A stretch of DNA of 64,000 nt. Origin: Lachnospiraceae bacterium. GTDB lineage: Bacteria > Bacillota > Clostridia > Lachnospirales > Bianqueaceae. Under the pieces are notes generated by a model that was given only the letters and a program-made list of their open reading frames with translations, did no database searches and was not told where the DNA came from. The first letter of the stretch is position 1. Every line of letters starts with the position of its first letter. Both the position numbers and the translations under genes were made by a program. The stretch spans positions 1 to 64,000 of the forward strand of contig JAAWDX010000012.1 in NCBI GenBank assembly GCA_022794035.1, read 5' to 3'. This document shows, in pieces, positions 35,553 to 43,914 of this stretch.

Positions 35553-36435
35553 GTGTTTCCTCCTCCGGACTTTCCAATGTAAGGCGGCCCAGCTTTCCAC
35601 CTCTAAATTCATCCACAACCAGCACCGCCGTGCGCTCTGCATCGATGATGCCTCCTGCGCGCAGGTGCCCCCGCTTTTTCCCGATCTCTTCCAGCAAATG
35701 CTCTGCACTTAGCGCCAGCTGCTGTTCATTTAGCTTGTAGCGCTGCATCAGCGCCTGCGGATAGCGCTGTTTCAACGCTTCGATCAGATTGACGGCCAGC
35801 GTATACGTATCCAGCACCTCATCACGGATGGAACCAATAAAAGCAATTTTATATCCCGTTTCCAGATCCTCAAACTTGGGCCATAAAATCCCCGGCGTAT
35901 CGAGAAGCTCCAGATCGCCGCGCAGCTTGAGCCACTGCTTGCCTTTGGTCACCCCTGGCTTATTGCCCGTTTTAGCTGCCCCGGAGCGTCCGACGATCTG
36001 ATTGATCACCGTAGACTTGCCCACATTGGGAATTCCCGTGATCATCATCCGAATCGGTTTATTTTGATACCCCTTGGCTGCATCGCGCTGCCGTTTTTCT
36101 TTGCACAGCTCCAGCGCCATCATCGGGATTTCTTTAATGCCCTTTCCGTGCAGTGCGTCCATGGTGACTACGCCATATCCCTGCTTCTGATACCATTCCT
36201 TCCACTGTCTGGTCATACTCTCGTCTGCCAGATCTGTCTTATTCATGGCAATAATGCGAGGACGGCGCTGCCACAATTCATTCAGATACGGATTTTTACT
36301 GCTATATGGAATACGGGCATCAATCACCTCTACCACCACATCCACTAATTTAATATTCTCTTCCATCATCCGTTTCGTTTTGGTCATATGCCCCGGATAC
36401 CAGTTGATATTATTTTTCTTCGTATTTTGATCCAT
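35533..36435 (-). CDS. rbgA: Ribosome biogenesis GTPase RbgA (YlqF)
   Basis: 300 aa, a circularly permuted GTPase for late 50S assembly. It opens INWYPGHMTKTKRMMEEN. Permuted order: NKTD (G4, about 66-69), then GIPNVGKST (G1, about 134-142), then DTPG (G3). The C-terminal ANTAR-like helical domain contacts rRNA. First gene of the overlapping rbgA-rnhB-yraN-pgeF series. A 45-nt gap separates it from the upstream P-loop gene. Confidence 0.95.
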   Translation of the reverse strand: MDQNTKKNNINWYPGHMTKTKRMMEENIKLVDVVVEVIDARIPYSSKNPYLNELWQRRPRIIAMNKTDLADESMTRQWKEWYQKQGYGVVTMDALHGKGIKEIPMMALELCKEKRQRDAAKGYQNKPIRMMITGIPNVGKSTVINQIVGRSGAAKTGNKPGVTKGKQWLKLRGDLELLDTPGILWPKFEDLETGYKIAFIGSIRDEVLDTYTLAVNLIEALKQRYPQALMQRYKLNEQQLALSAEHLLEEIGKKRGHLRAGGIIDAERTAVLVVDEFRGGKLGRLTLESPEEETHEQTED

Positions 36436-36480
36436 CAGTTTTTTATTCCTTTCTGTCCTTCTCTTTCCATTAAGAAGGGG

Positions 36481-36993
36481 TTAGATAAACCGGTCCTTTA
36501 TATCTGATAAATACTGCCCGGCCGAAAGCTCTATTTTATACGCCGCCTCTGTTTCGTTCTGATTCTGGACGAAAAATTGATTCCACGCCTCTTCATTCGT
36601 CATGGCGACAATGAATTCTTTGGTATTTCCTCTTTCCTGCATTCTTTTTATATATTCATCCCGGGCCTCTTTGGCAGGATACACCATACAATAGGCAAGC
36701 CCCTGTTCTTTTAAATAAGATAGAATTTTTGCATTATAAGAAAGCAAACCGATCTGTCCATTTTTAAGCAGTCTTTCAATCTGGCAGATAATATAAGAAA
36801 AAGAATCTTCTTTTACTGCTCTGCCCCGCTGCATCTTCCCTGCTTCCTTTTCCTCGCGGGACATATGCTGCAGTCCATATTTATAGGTCGCCTTCATTTC
36901 ATCTAAATCCACAAACCGGCTGTCGCTTTCTGCCAAATAGGTTTTGCCCACAGCCGGTCCGCAAACAATCAGCTGACAGGGAATTTTTTGCAT
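36481..36993 (-). CDS. P-loop NTPase-like hypothetical protein
   Basis: 170 aa from ATG 36993, after AAAGGAACGGAG. The N terminus reads QLIVCGPAVGKTYLA, a Walker A (GPAVGKT), followed by FVDLDE, a Walker-B-like acidic segment. The size and the later Y..KR..ERG segment suggest a kinase-like P-loop protein. No family is recognised. Placed between lepB and rbgA. The longer ATG frame overlapping lepB is rejected for lack of homology-like sequence. Confidence 0.6.
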   Translation of the reverse strand: MQKIPCQLIVCGPAVGKTYLAESDSRFVDLDEMKATYKYGLQHMSREEKEAGKMQRGRAVKEDSFSYIICQIERLLKNGQIGLLSYNAKILSYLKEQGLAYCMVYPAKEARDEYIKRMQERGNTKEFIVAMTNEEAWNQFFVQNQNETEAAYKIELSAGQYLSDIKDRFI

Positions 36994-37028
36994 TTGTAAC
37001 TCCGTTCCTTTCTCACATTCATACGGTA

Positions 37029-37059
37029 AAAGGCTGCCTGCATCACTGCGGCAGCCTTC
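37029..37059 (-). terminator. Hairpin after lepB (terminator or attenuator)
   Basis: Minus strand: AAGGCTGCC...GGCAGCCTT (37030-37038 with 37050-37058) followed by a short U tract (TTTTACC). Probably partial termination before the P-loop gene. Confidence 0.6.
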
Positions 37060-37075
37060 GTTGCTCTCCTTTTGA

Positions 37076-37843
37076 CTATCCGATTGGCCTCCAGGCCTCT
37101 TTGGGCCACCAACAGACAAACACCCTTCCAATAATATCAGACTTTGACACTGCCCCTATTGTCTGATAACGGCTATCCGTCTTGCCAGAGGGATTATCGC
37201 TCAGCACAAAATAAAAATCACTCGGCACCGTATAGGGGTATATCATTTGATTTGGCATATACGCCGTCTTTCCGTTACAATATGACGTAATAAACTCTTT
37301 CCCATTTACCGTAATCGTACCGGTTTCATCAATCACAATCTTATCGCCCGGCACACCAATCACACGGCTGATCGCTTCCTGCTTCTCTCCGCCCGCCGCT
37401 TCGTATTCAAATAACAAAATATCGCCTCTGTCCGGTTCTTTAAACCGGTACACTAGCTTAGAAATTAAAACATGTTCATTTTGCTGCAGTGTAGGATTCA
37501 TGGATCCATCCGGCACCTTTACAGATTCGGCCACAAAAGTAGTCAAGATCCAAATCACTAAAACCGCAAGCAGCAAATCCTTGATCCATGTGGCGATATC
37601 AAACGTAATCTTGAGACCCCTTTTTCTCTTTTCCTTTTTGCTCTGCGCCTTCTTCTGGGCAGGCTCCTGTCTCTTGTTTTGAGATGAATCAGATGCCTTT
37701 TGCGTTTCTTCTTTATGCGTACGCTCATAGCCTGCGGGATCTCTTTTATCACCCGGGAAATCATCCATTAATATATCGTCAAAATCAAACTCCATCAATT
37801 CAGACAGATTTTTCTCCTGACCTTTTTGATCTTTTTGCTCCAT
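37076..37843 (-). CDS. lepB: Signal peptidase I-like protein with altered catalytic dyad
   Basis: 255 aa. A charged 85-residue cytosolic N terminus, a membrane helix (about 86-104), then the S26 peptidase fold. The nucleophile Ser114 is present in PDGSMNPTL. The box that normally reads K-R-V-I-G-x-P-G-D is ISRVIGVPGD: Ser159 (codon AGC, 37367-37369) replaces the general-base Lys. The later box reads SDNPSGKTDSR instead of the usual GDNRxxSxDSR. It either uses another base, is poorly active, or is a non-catalytic relative. The RBS GAGGAATTCTG precedes ATG 37843. Downstream of rplS, separated by a terminator. Confidence 0.85.
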   Translation of the reverse strand: MEQKDQKGQEKNLSELMEFDFDDILMDDFPGDKRDPAGYERTHKEETQKASDSSQNKRQEPAQKKAQSKKEKRKRGLKITFDIATWIKDLLLAVLVIWILTTFVAESVKVPDGSMNPTLQQNEHVLISKLVYRFKEPDRGDILLFEYEAAGGEKQEAISRVIGVPGDKIVIDETGTITVNGKEFITSYCNGKTAYMPNQMIYPYTVPSDFYFVLSDNPSGKTDSRYQTIGAVSKSDIIGRVFVCWWPKEAWRPIG

Positions 37844-37875
37844 CAGAATTCCTCATTACAGATTGGTAAATGCAG

Positions 37876-37900
37876 AAAAAGGGACTTTATGTCCCTTTTT
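37876..37900 (-). terminator. Terminator of rplS
   Basis: The perfect 10-bp stem AAAAAGGGAC/GTCCCTTTTT with a 5-nt loop; U tract on the minus strand (and on the other). Confidence 0.85.
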
Positions 37901-37932
37901 CTTTTCTCATTGTTTACAGATCGCATACAGCA

Positions 37933-38280
37933 TCAGATTTTTTCTTTAACCTTTGCTGCCTTGCCGACTCTGTCACGAAGGTAATTCAATTTCGCTCTGC
38001 GAACCTTACCTTTTCTTACTACCTCGATTTTCTCGATGACAGGAGAATGTAAAGGCCATGTTTTTTCAGTACCAACGCCATAAGCAACACGACGAACCGT
38101 AAAGTTCTCGCGGATGCCGCCATTCTGACGCTTCACTACAGTACCCTCAAACATCTGAACACGCTCTCTGTTTCCCTCTTTAATACGTGCGTATACACGA
38201 ATCGTATCACCGATTGCAAACTGAGGGATATTTTCTTTCAGCTGCTCATTCTCAATCTGACGAATAATATCAGGATTCAT
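37933..38280 (-). CDS. rplS: 50S ribosomal protein L19
   Basis: 115 aa. L19 sits at the 30S-50S interface. The sequence has the conserved [20 protein letters not shown] and [30 protein letters not shown] before ATG 38280. It has its own promoter inside the trmD 3' end plus a leader of about 110 nt, then a strong terminator. Confidence 0.97.
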   Translation of the reverse strand: MNPDIIRQIENEQLKENIPQFAIGDTIRVYARIKEGNRERVQMFEGTVVKRQNGGIRENFTVRRVAYGVGTEKTWPLHSPVIEKIEVVRKGKVRRAKLNYLRDRVGKAAKVKEKI

Positions 38281-38394
38281 GAGTCAACCTCCTTCCTTCT
38301 GAGAAGCTCAATAATATATGCACCTTTTCAGGGCTTCATACCAGCGGAGCATCCGATAATCATAATGTGCCAACACATAGCACTACAGATACAG
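38281..38394 (-). promoter_or_regulatory. Leader of rplS (candidate L19 autoregulatory leader)
   Basis: About 105 nt between the predicted start and the rplS ATG. A hairpin GTGC-tatgtgttg-GCAC occurs in it. Bacillus rplS has an L19-binding leader, but I could not align this leader to that family. Confidence 0.3.
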
Positions 38395-38423
38395 ATTATA
38401 CCACAGGCTCATCCTTTTGTAAA
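38395..38423 (-). promoter_or_regulatory. Sigma-A promoter of rplS
   Basis: Minus strand: TTTACA (38418-38423), a 17-nt spacer and perfect TATAAT (38395-38400), inside the last codons of trmD. Confidence 0.75.
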
Positions 38424-39163
38424 CTTCTTTTTGCTAAAACCTGCTTGTAAATTTTTTTCTCCTGCGGGCCCATTTTTTCCTCGCATATCATATCCGGCCT
38501 CTTATCCAGCGTGGTCTCTATCGCCCGTTCCATGCGCCATTTTTCAATATTGGCATGATGGCCGGAAAGCAGTACCTCCGGCACCTCTTTCCCATGAAAT
38601 TCTCTTGGTCTGGTATACTGCGGATATTCCAGCCACATTCCCGAAAAGGATTCCTCCTGAGCCGAGGCCTCATTTCCCAAAACGCCGTCTACCATACGGG
38701 CTACCGCATCCATCACAACCAGTGCCGGCAGCTCTCCTCCGGTCAGCACATAATCCCCAATTGAAATTTCATCCGTCACAATTTCATCCAGCACCCGCTG
38801 GTCAATCCCTTCATAATGCCCGCATAGCAGAATGATTTCCTCATTTTCCGCCAGCTTTCTCACCCTCTGCTGCGTCAGCGTTTTTCCTGCCGGCGACATA
38901 AAGATAACAGGCGCCGCAGGCGAAACAAAACGGCGTTTTACATCTTCACAGGCTTCCCAAACGGGGGGGGCCTGCATCACCATGCCCGCTCCTCCTCCAA
39001 AAGGATAATCATCCACGGTATTATGCTTATTATGGGCATAATCGCGGATATCAACTGCTTCTACCGTAATCAGGCCTTTTTCGATGGCACGCCCCAGCAC
39101 GCTATGCGCTACCGCCTGCTTAATCATGTCCGGAAATAATGTTAATACCACAAATTTCATCAT
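38396..39163 (-). CDS. trmD: tRNA (guanine-37-N1)-methyltransferase
   Basis: 255 aa, a SPOUT-class enzyme using SAM to make m1G37, which prevents frameshifting. The window's own tRNA-Pro has G37 and is a predicted substrate. Conserved: VVLTLFPDMI, PFGGGAGMVMQAPP, the knot segment LLCGHYEGIDQRVLDEIV and SIGDYVLTGGELPALV. Overlaps rimM by 4 nt. The trmD-rplS order is conserved. Confidence 0.97.
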   Translation of the reverse strand: MMKFVVLTLFPDMIKQAVAHSVLGRAIEKGLITVEAVDIRDYAHNKHNTVDDYPFGGGAGMVMQAPPVWEACEDVKRRFVSPAAPVIFMSPAGKTLTQQRVRKLAENEEIILLCGHYEGIDQRVLDEIVTDEISIGDYVLTGGELPALVVMDAVARMVDGVLGNEASAQEESFSGMWLEYPQYTRPREFHGKEVPEVLLSGHHANIEKWRMERAIETTLDKRPDMICEEKMGPQEKKIYKQVLAKRSLQKDEPVV

Positions 39164-39681
39164 GTACGCAGCCCTTTTAACAGATGGACGATAATTTCAC
39201 TCTTTTCAGCATCCATCGATACAATGCATTCATGGATCACCGGAATGAGCAGCTCATTACCGCTGGTTTCCCGCACGCAAAGCACTTCATTGCTGCCAGT
39301 GAATAAGATATCCTCTACCTCTCCCAGCAGCTCTCCGCTCTCTTCCTTTACCGTAGCTCCCATGAAATCCCGAATATAAAACTCATCTTCTGCCAGCGGA
39401 AGCGCTTCCTCATCCGAAATCCACAGACAGCCTCCCCGCATCGCTTCGGCCTCATTCCGGTCCTTCACTTCTTTAAAGCTTAAAATGACAAGATTTTTAA
39501 AAAACTGTACCCTTTCAATGCTCAGCTCCCGCTGGATATCCCTGTCTTCCTCCGTAGCGCTGTAATGAACCGATTTTAACGCTAAAAAACGCTGAGGATC
39601 CTCCGTTGTCGGAAACACCTTAACGGCTCCTTTAATTCCATGCGCTGAACTCACTATGCCCACCCGAAACCAAGAACTCAT
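39160..39681 (-). CDS. rimM: 16S rRNA processing protein RimM
   Basis: 173 aa, a 30S maturation factor. N-terminal barrel (FRVGIVSSAHGIKGAVKVFPTTED) and C-terminal PRC-barrel (EFYIRDFMGATVKEESGELLGEV...NELLIPVIHECI). RBS GGGAGG before ATG 39681. It overlaps trmD downstream by 4 nt. Between khpA and rimM is a strong hairpin. Confidence 0.95.
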   Translation of the reverse strand: MSSWFRVGIVSSAHGIKGAVKVFPTTEDPQRFLALKSVHYSATEEDRDIQRELSIERVQFFKNLVILSFKEVKDRNEAEAMRGGCLWISDEEALPLAEDEFYIRDFMGATVKEESGELLGEVEDILFTGSNEVLCVRETSGNELLIPVIHECIVSMDAEKSEIIVHLLKGLRT

Positions 39682-39699
39682 CTTTAACCTCCCAGTACA

Positions 39700-39730
39700 G
39701 AGGGGAGCCAGCTCCTCACTGACTCCCCTC
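39700..39730 (-). other. Intercistronic hairpin between khpA and rimM
   Basis: The 8-bp stem GAGGGGAG/CTCCCCTC with a 15-nt loop just upstream of the rimM Shine-Dalgarno. There is no U tract, so a stability or processing element is more likely than a terminator. Confidence 0.5.
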
Positions 39731-39764
39731 CATTGGTAAGATAAAGCACATATTTGCCTCTATC

Positions 39765-39995
39765 TTACTGCATAATTTCTACAGAAACTTTTGCATCCTG
39801 CTTAATGGCAGCTGCTTTCACGACTGTACGGATTGCTTTCGCAATTCGGCCCTGCTTGCCAATCACTTTTCCCATATCCTCAGGGGCAACCTTAAGCGTA
39901 ATCACTTGCTCATCGCCGTTTAACTCTTCACTTACAAGGACTTGTTCCGGATGGTCAACCAAGGACTTTGCAATGATTTCAACCAGCTTTTTCAC
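39765..39995 (-). CDS. khpA: KH domain RNA-binding protein KhpA
   Basis: 76 aa, a single KH domain with the GKQGR-type loop (VIGKQGRIAKAIRTVVKAAA). KhpA pairs with KhpB in several Firmicutes and affects small RNAs and cell elongation. 19 nt after rpsP and followed by a hairpin before rimM. The DNA order rpsP-khpA-rimM-trmD is typical of Firmicutes. Confidence 0.95.
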   Translation of the reverse strand: MKKLVEIIAKSLVDHPEQVLVSEELNGDEQVITLKVAPEDMGKVIGKQGRIAKAIRTVVKAAAIKQDAKVSVEIMQ

Positions 39996-40014
39996 TGTTT
40001 TTACCTCCTGACGC

Positions 40015-40254
40015 TTACTGCACGCCGGCGATCTTGAGAAGCTTCTTTACAGTCTCAGTAGGCTGTGCTCCTTGAGAAAGCCACTTGCTTGCAAGCTCCT
40101 GATCAATTTTGATCACGCTGGGCTCTTTTGTGGGATCATAATAACCGATCTCCTCAACGAAACGACCATCTCTGGGTGCGCGAGCATCTGCAATGACAAT
40201 TCTATAGAAGGGTGCTCCTTTAGAGCCCATTCTTTTCAGTCTCATCTTTACCAT
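40015..40254 (-). CDS. rpsP: 30S ribosomal protein S16
   Basis: 79 aa with the conserved [28 protein letters not shown]16 is an early assembly protein of the 30S body. RBS GGAGGTGACAAA precedes ATG 40254 (an alternative ATG two codons in is closer to the usual N terminus). 71 nt downstream of ffh. Confidence 0.97.
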   Translation of the reverse strand: MVKMRLKRMGSKGAPFYRIVIADARAPRDGRFVEEIGYYDPTKEPSVIKIDQELASKWLSQGAQPTETVKKLLKIAGVQ

Positions 40255-40325
40255 TTTGTCACCTCCTCAACCTATTTTATGAAAACCAGTTTAAAGCATA
40301 GCCTCCAACTGGGATTTTCCTGTCA

Positions 40326-41678
40326 TTAGAATCCAAATGGATTTTTCCCGCCAAGTCCTGAAAGCAGGCCTCTGCGTTTTCCCTTTTTGCCACTGAACTG
40401 CTTCATCATCGCCTTTGACTGCTCAAACTGCTTCAGCAATCGGTTCAGCTCCTGAATCGTAGTTCCCGATCCCTTCACAATTCTCCGCTTGCGGGACGCA
40501 TTCAAAATCTGCGGCTTTCTCCGTTCTTCCGGCGTCATAGAATAAATGAGAGCCTCTACTCTGCCGATCGCACTTTCATCGATATCAACATCCTTCAGCT
40601 TACTGCCAATTCCCGGCAGCATTCCCAAAAGAGAACTCATGCTTCCCATCTTTTTTACCTGCTGCATGCTTGTCAGAAAATCCTCTAAATTAAAATCCTT
40701 TGACATTACACGCTGCGTCAGCTCTTTGGCCTGCTCTTCATCGATCGCTTCCTGCGCTTTTTCAATCATGGTCAGCACATCGCCCATGCCTAAAATACGA
40801 GAAGCCATCCGCTCTGAATGAAATGGTTCAATATCATCCAGCTTTTCTCCAACACCGGAAAATTTGATTGGCTTTCCGGTAACTGCTCGGATCGAAAGCG
40901 CCGCACCGCCTCGGGTATCGCCGTCCAGCTTAGTCAGCGCTACACCGGTAATGGAAAGCTGCTCATCAAAGCCTTTGGCAACATTAACCGCTTCCTGACC
41001 CGTCATTGCATCGACTACCAGCAATATCTCTGAAGGATTTACCGTATTTTTTATGGTTTGAAGCTCTTCCATGAGGGCCTCATCGATCTGCAGACGACCC
41101 GCTGTATCCAGCAGGACTAAATTACAGCCCATATCCCTCGCTTTTTCAATTGCCTTCTGCGCAATCAAGACCGGACTTGTTTCCGTTCCCATCTCAAATA
41201 CCGGTACATCGATTTGTTCTCCCAACACCTGCAGCTGTTTAATTGCTGCAGGTCGGTATACATCGCAGGCCGCCAGCATGGGCTTTTTCCCTCTGTTTTT
41301 CAGCATCTTCGCCAGCTTAGCAGCCAGCGTGGTCTTACCGGCGCCCTGAAGGCCTACCATCATCATAACCGTTGGTGATACGCTGCCATACTGCAGTGCT
41401 GACTCCTCATCAGAGCCCATAAGGGCAATCATTTCTTCATTAACGATCTTAACAACCTGCTGCCCCGGCGTCAGGCTTTTCATCACATCTTGGCCGATTG
41501 CCCGTTCCTGAATCTTATTGATAAATTCCTTAACAACCTTAAAATTAACATCGGCTTCCAGAAGCGCAAGCTTAACCTCCCGCAGCGCCTCCTTCAAATC
41601 CTTTTCCGTTAATACGCCTTTACCGCGCAGCTTCTTAAAAACGCCTTGCAGCTTATCAGACAAATTTTCAAACGCCAT
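40326..41678 (-). CDS. ffh: Signal recognition particle protein Ffh
   Basis: 450 aa. NG GTPase domain with GLQGAGKTTLAAKLA (G1), DTAGRLQID (G3) and TKLDGD (G4), then a Met-rich M domain (about 300-430; LTSMQQVKKMGSMSSLLGMLPG) ending in a basic Gly/Lys tail. It binds signal peptides and 4.5S/6S RNA and delivers ribosomes to FtsY. 5 nt after ylxM, one operon. No SRP RNA is seen in this window. Confidence 0.97.
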   Translation of the reverse strand: MAFENLSDKLQGVFKKLRGKGVLTEKDLKEALREVKLALLEADVNFKVVKEFINKIQERAIGQDVMKSLTPGQQVVKIVNEEMIALMGSDEESALQYGSVSPTVMMMVGLQGAGKTTLAAKLAKMLKNRGKKPMLAACDVYRPAAIKQLQVLGEQIDVPVFEMGTETSPVLIAQKAIEKARDMGCNLVLLDTAGRLQIDEALMEELQTIKNTVNPSEILLVVDAMTGQEAVNVAKGFDEQLSITGVALTKLDGDTRGGAALSIRAVTGKPIKFSGVGEKLDDIEPFHSERMASRILGMGDVLTMIEKAQEAIDEEQAKELTQRVMSKDFNLEDFLTSMQQVKKMGSMSSLLGMLPGIGSKLKDVDIDESAIGRVEALIYSMTPEERRKPQILNASRKRRIVKGSGTTIQELNRLLKQFEQSKAMMKQFSGKKGKRRGLLSGLGGKNPFGF

Positions 41679-41683
41679 GCCTG

Positions 41684-42031
41684 TCAGCTCCTAATCTGAA
41701 TTTCATTTTTTAGTTTCTGCAGCTGCATCAGGCACTCTTCCTTCGGCGCCTCTGCTTCGATCTGCTGCTCCAGCTTTTCTATTTCTTTTGAAACTTTAAA
41801 TAATTTTTCTCTCATATGGAGCTGCCTCTCCATCTTTTCCAGCAGCTCTAACCCACGATGCAGCGCATCACTTACTCCTTGGCGGCTGATATTTAGCTCT
41901 TCTGAAATTTCTCCCAGCGACCAGTCCTCGAGCAAATACATCTGACAAATGGCTCTTTGTTTTTCTGTCAGCAATTCACCGTAATAATCCAGCAATAATG
42001 TCTGTTCATATCGCTTATCCATGTTGATCAT
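41684..42031 (-). CDS. ylxM: YlxM-family HTH protein
   Basis: 115 aa from ATG 42031 (MINMDKRYEQ). The HTH of sigma-70 region-4 type is visible (LLTEKQRAICQMYLLEDWSLGEISEELNISRQGVSDALHRG, with the recognition helix near 45-55), then a coiled coil. YlxM binds SRP RNA in some Gram-positives and is nearly always next to ffh. GGGAG precedes the start by 5 nt. The leader contains a perfect 12-bp inverted repeat whose 3' arm runs into this Shine-Dalgarno. Confidence 0.93.
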   Translation of the reverse strand: MINMDKRYEQTLLLDYYGELLTEKQRAICQMYLLEDWSLGEISEELNISRQGVSDALHRGLELLEKMERQLHMREKLFKVSKEIEKLEQQIEAEAPKEECLMQLQKLKNEIQIRS

Positions 42032-42038
42032 AAGTTCT

Positions 42039-42070
42039 CCCGGTGTCAAGCTCTAAACCTTGACACCGGG
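42039..42070 (-). promoter_or_regulatory. Perfect 12-bp inverted repeat at the ylxM transcript start
   Basis: CCCGGTGTCAAG (42039-42050) and CTTGACACCGGG (42059-42070), an 8-nt loop. The predicted transcription start (about 42066) falls in the upstream arm, so the RNA would begin with a hairpin of about 8 bp. The Shine-Dalgarno GGGAG overlaps the end of the downstream arm. It may be an operator, an mRNA 5' stabiliser, or a translation switch. Confidence 0.7.
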
Positions 42071-42072
42071 AC

Positions 42073-42101
42073 ATTATAACAAAAAAGCCTCCCTGCGTCA
42101 A
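42073..42101 (-). promoter_or_regulatory. Sigma-A promoter of ylxM-ffh
   Basis: Minus strand: TTGACG (42096-42101), a 17-nt spacer and perfect TATAAT (42073-42078). The -35 lies in the loop of the nadK terminator. Confidence 0.8.
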
Positions 42102-42112
42102 GGGGGCTTTTT
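42082..42112 (-). terminator. Terminator of nadK, overlapping the ylxM promoter
   Basis: The stem AAAAAGCCcCC/GGgAGGCTTTTT with loop TTGACGCA and a T run on the minus strand. Promoter and terminator share sequence. Confidence 0.8.
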
Positions 42113-42145
42113 ACTTTTTTATAAAATATGTAACCATATCAAAGG

Positions 42146-42997
42146 TTATAAAGGCCGCATTTTCTTTTGCAGCACCTCATAGAAGCTGCGCTGCAGCAGC
42201 TTGACCATGGGAAATGTGTATTTACTTTTCTTAACAGAAATCCATGTTCCTTCCGACAGCGAAATGGTCTGCGCTCCATCCGCACTTAAAAGTGCTTCCT
42301 TTCCTTTGCTGGAGGCAGCAATCTGAAACCGCAGCTGATCCTGTCCCATCAGCACGATCGAGCGGTCCATCATAGCATGGCTGCATAGAGGCGTCAAAAT
42401 CAAATTATCGGCAACAGGATTGAGGATGGGACCTCCTGCAGAAAAATTATAAGCTGTTGAACCGCAGGGCGAAGCCACAATCACGCCATCAGCTCTAAAT
42501 TTAGCCAGAAAATCATCATTTACATACGTATCGATCGTTAATAAACCATCCAGCAAATTGCGGTGAATCACAAAATCATTGATGGCCCATAACAGCTCTT
42601 TCTGCTCTTCGTGGCCAAACGGCGTCACCTCTGCCTCCAAAATCAGCCGGCTTTCCACCTGAAAACGCCCCTCCAGAACTTGCTGCAAAGATGTCTCGAG
42701 CGTTCCCGGCTCTGCCTCCGTCAGATAGCCCAGCGTTCCCAGGTTGATCCCCAGGATCGGCACTCCCGTTCCCAAAAGAAAATGTGCCGCCTGAATCATC
42801 GTGCCATCTCCGCCCAGTGCGATCGCCAAATCAAGCGTTTCTTTTCTCTGCAAGGGCTCGGCCCCTACTACTTCCACCATGTCTGAGGGTACATAAGTCT
42901 CGGCGCCCTGACTTCTTAAAAAAGAGAGCGCTTTTTGTGTATGGCAATAAGCACAGTCTCTTTTTTCATTCGGATAAACCAATACTTTCCTTATCAT
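42146..42997 (-). CDS. nadK: NAD kinase
   Basis: 283 aa from ATG 42997. It phosphorylates NAD to NADP. Conserved: ALGGDGTMIQAAH, ILGINLGTLGYLTE, the NDFVIHR-type segment and GSTAYNFSAGGPIL. The long upstream frame is the LysR gene read in another frame. The start overlaps the LysR stop by 1 nt (TGATG), so coupling with the regulator is likely. The Shine-Dalgarno is weak, consistent with coupling. A terminator follows. Confidence 0.95.
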   Translation of the reverse strand: MIRKVLVYPNEKRDCAYCHTQKALSFLRSQGAETYVPSDMVEVVGAEPLQRKETLDLAIALGGDGTMIQAAHFLLGTGVPILGINLGTLGYLTEAEPGTLETSLQQVLEGRFQVESRLILEAEVTPFGHEEQKELLWAINDFVIHRNLLDGLLTIDTYVNDDFLAKFRADGVIVASPCGSTAYNFSAGGPILNPVADNLILTPLCSHAMMDRSIVLMGQDQLRFQIAASSKGKEALLSADGAQTISLSEGTWISVKKSKYTFPMVKLLQRSFYEVLQKKMRPL

Positions 42998-43914
42998 CAA
43001 TCTTCTATCTCTGCTTTCATTTCTTCTAAGCTGCTTATAAATGCTTTGTCCAGTTCTGTCATATGATAATACTCCGGATAAATCAAAATATCCTCCAGCC
43101 AGTTCTCTTCCAAATTGCATGGTCTTTGCACCAGCTTCATTTCTTTTAACAGCGATGCCGGCAGCGCCGCTGCCCACATATATGTTCCCGGAACCTTCTG
43201 CAGCATTTCAAACTGACTCCACTTCTCATGCACCAGAATACTTTTATCGTTCTGATGATTCTTGCCGGCATGCCGCTCTTTTACAATAAACGGAAGCTCC
43301 TCATCGCCATGTTCCAGACTAATGCCATTCTGCAGGTCCTCAAGCGTAAGCTTCTCTTTTTCCGCCAGCGGATTATCCTGCGACATCACAACCAAAAAAC
43401 GGCTGCTCCACAGAGAGCGGCTGCTTAAGTGCTTTTCCTCGATCAAATTCATATAATAAGCCCTGCGCTCCTTGACGCAGCGCATAATCCCCATATTGCA
43501 TTCGCCATTTACCACGCGCTCCAGCGTACGCATTGTATTTGTCTCTTGAATATCAATGCTGAAGCCCTGATCCTTTTTAAGGCGATTGATAAACCGGTCA
43601 ATCCCATAGGAAGCATAGCTGGCTCTGGGAATGCAAACAGAAAAGGTCACGGCCTCTCCCCTGTTTTGATAAAGAGATTCCATTTCCTGAATTTTGCTCA
43701 GCACCTCTCTGGCCTGATCCAAGAAAATCTTGCCCTGTGCGGTTGGCGATACGCCGTGATAGGTTCGGCTAAAGAGCGTAAGCCCAACTGAATTTTCAAG
43801 CTCTTTAATTGCCTTGCTCAAATTAGGCTGCCCCATATAGAGATTTTCTGCTGCCCGTGTAATGGAGCCTGTTCTTTCGACCTCCACTGCATATCGTAAA
43901 TGAGAAATATTCAT
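42997..43914 (-). CDS. LysR-family transcriptional regulator
   Basis: 305 aa from ATG 43914 (MNISHLRYAVEVERTGS), with AAGGAGGAAAGCCT upstream. The HTH is at residues 1-60 (TRAAENLYMGQPNLSKAIKELENSVGLTLFSRT); the effector domain from about 90 is more diverged. It is divergent from the hydrogen-sensing operon 245 nt away and translationally coupled to nadK. LysR regulators often control the divergent neighbour, so the hydrogenase operon is a candidate target, but no palindromic site is proven. Confidence 0.92.
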   Translation of the reverse strand: MNISHLRYAVEVERTGSITRAAENLYMGQPNLSKAIKELENSVGLTLFSRTYHGVSPTAQGKIFLDQAREVLSKIQEMESLYQNRGEAVTFSVCIPRASYASYGIDRFINRLKKDQGFSIDIQETNTMRTLERVVNGECNMGIMRCVKERRAYYMNLIEEKHLSSRSLWSSRFLVVMSQDNPLAEKEKLTLEDLQNGISLEHGDEELPFIVKERHAGKNHQNDKSILVHEKWSQFEMLQKVPGTYMWAAALPASLLKEMKLVQRPCNLEENWLEDILIYPEYYHMTELDKAFISSLEEMKAEIED

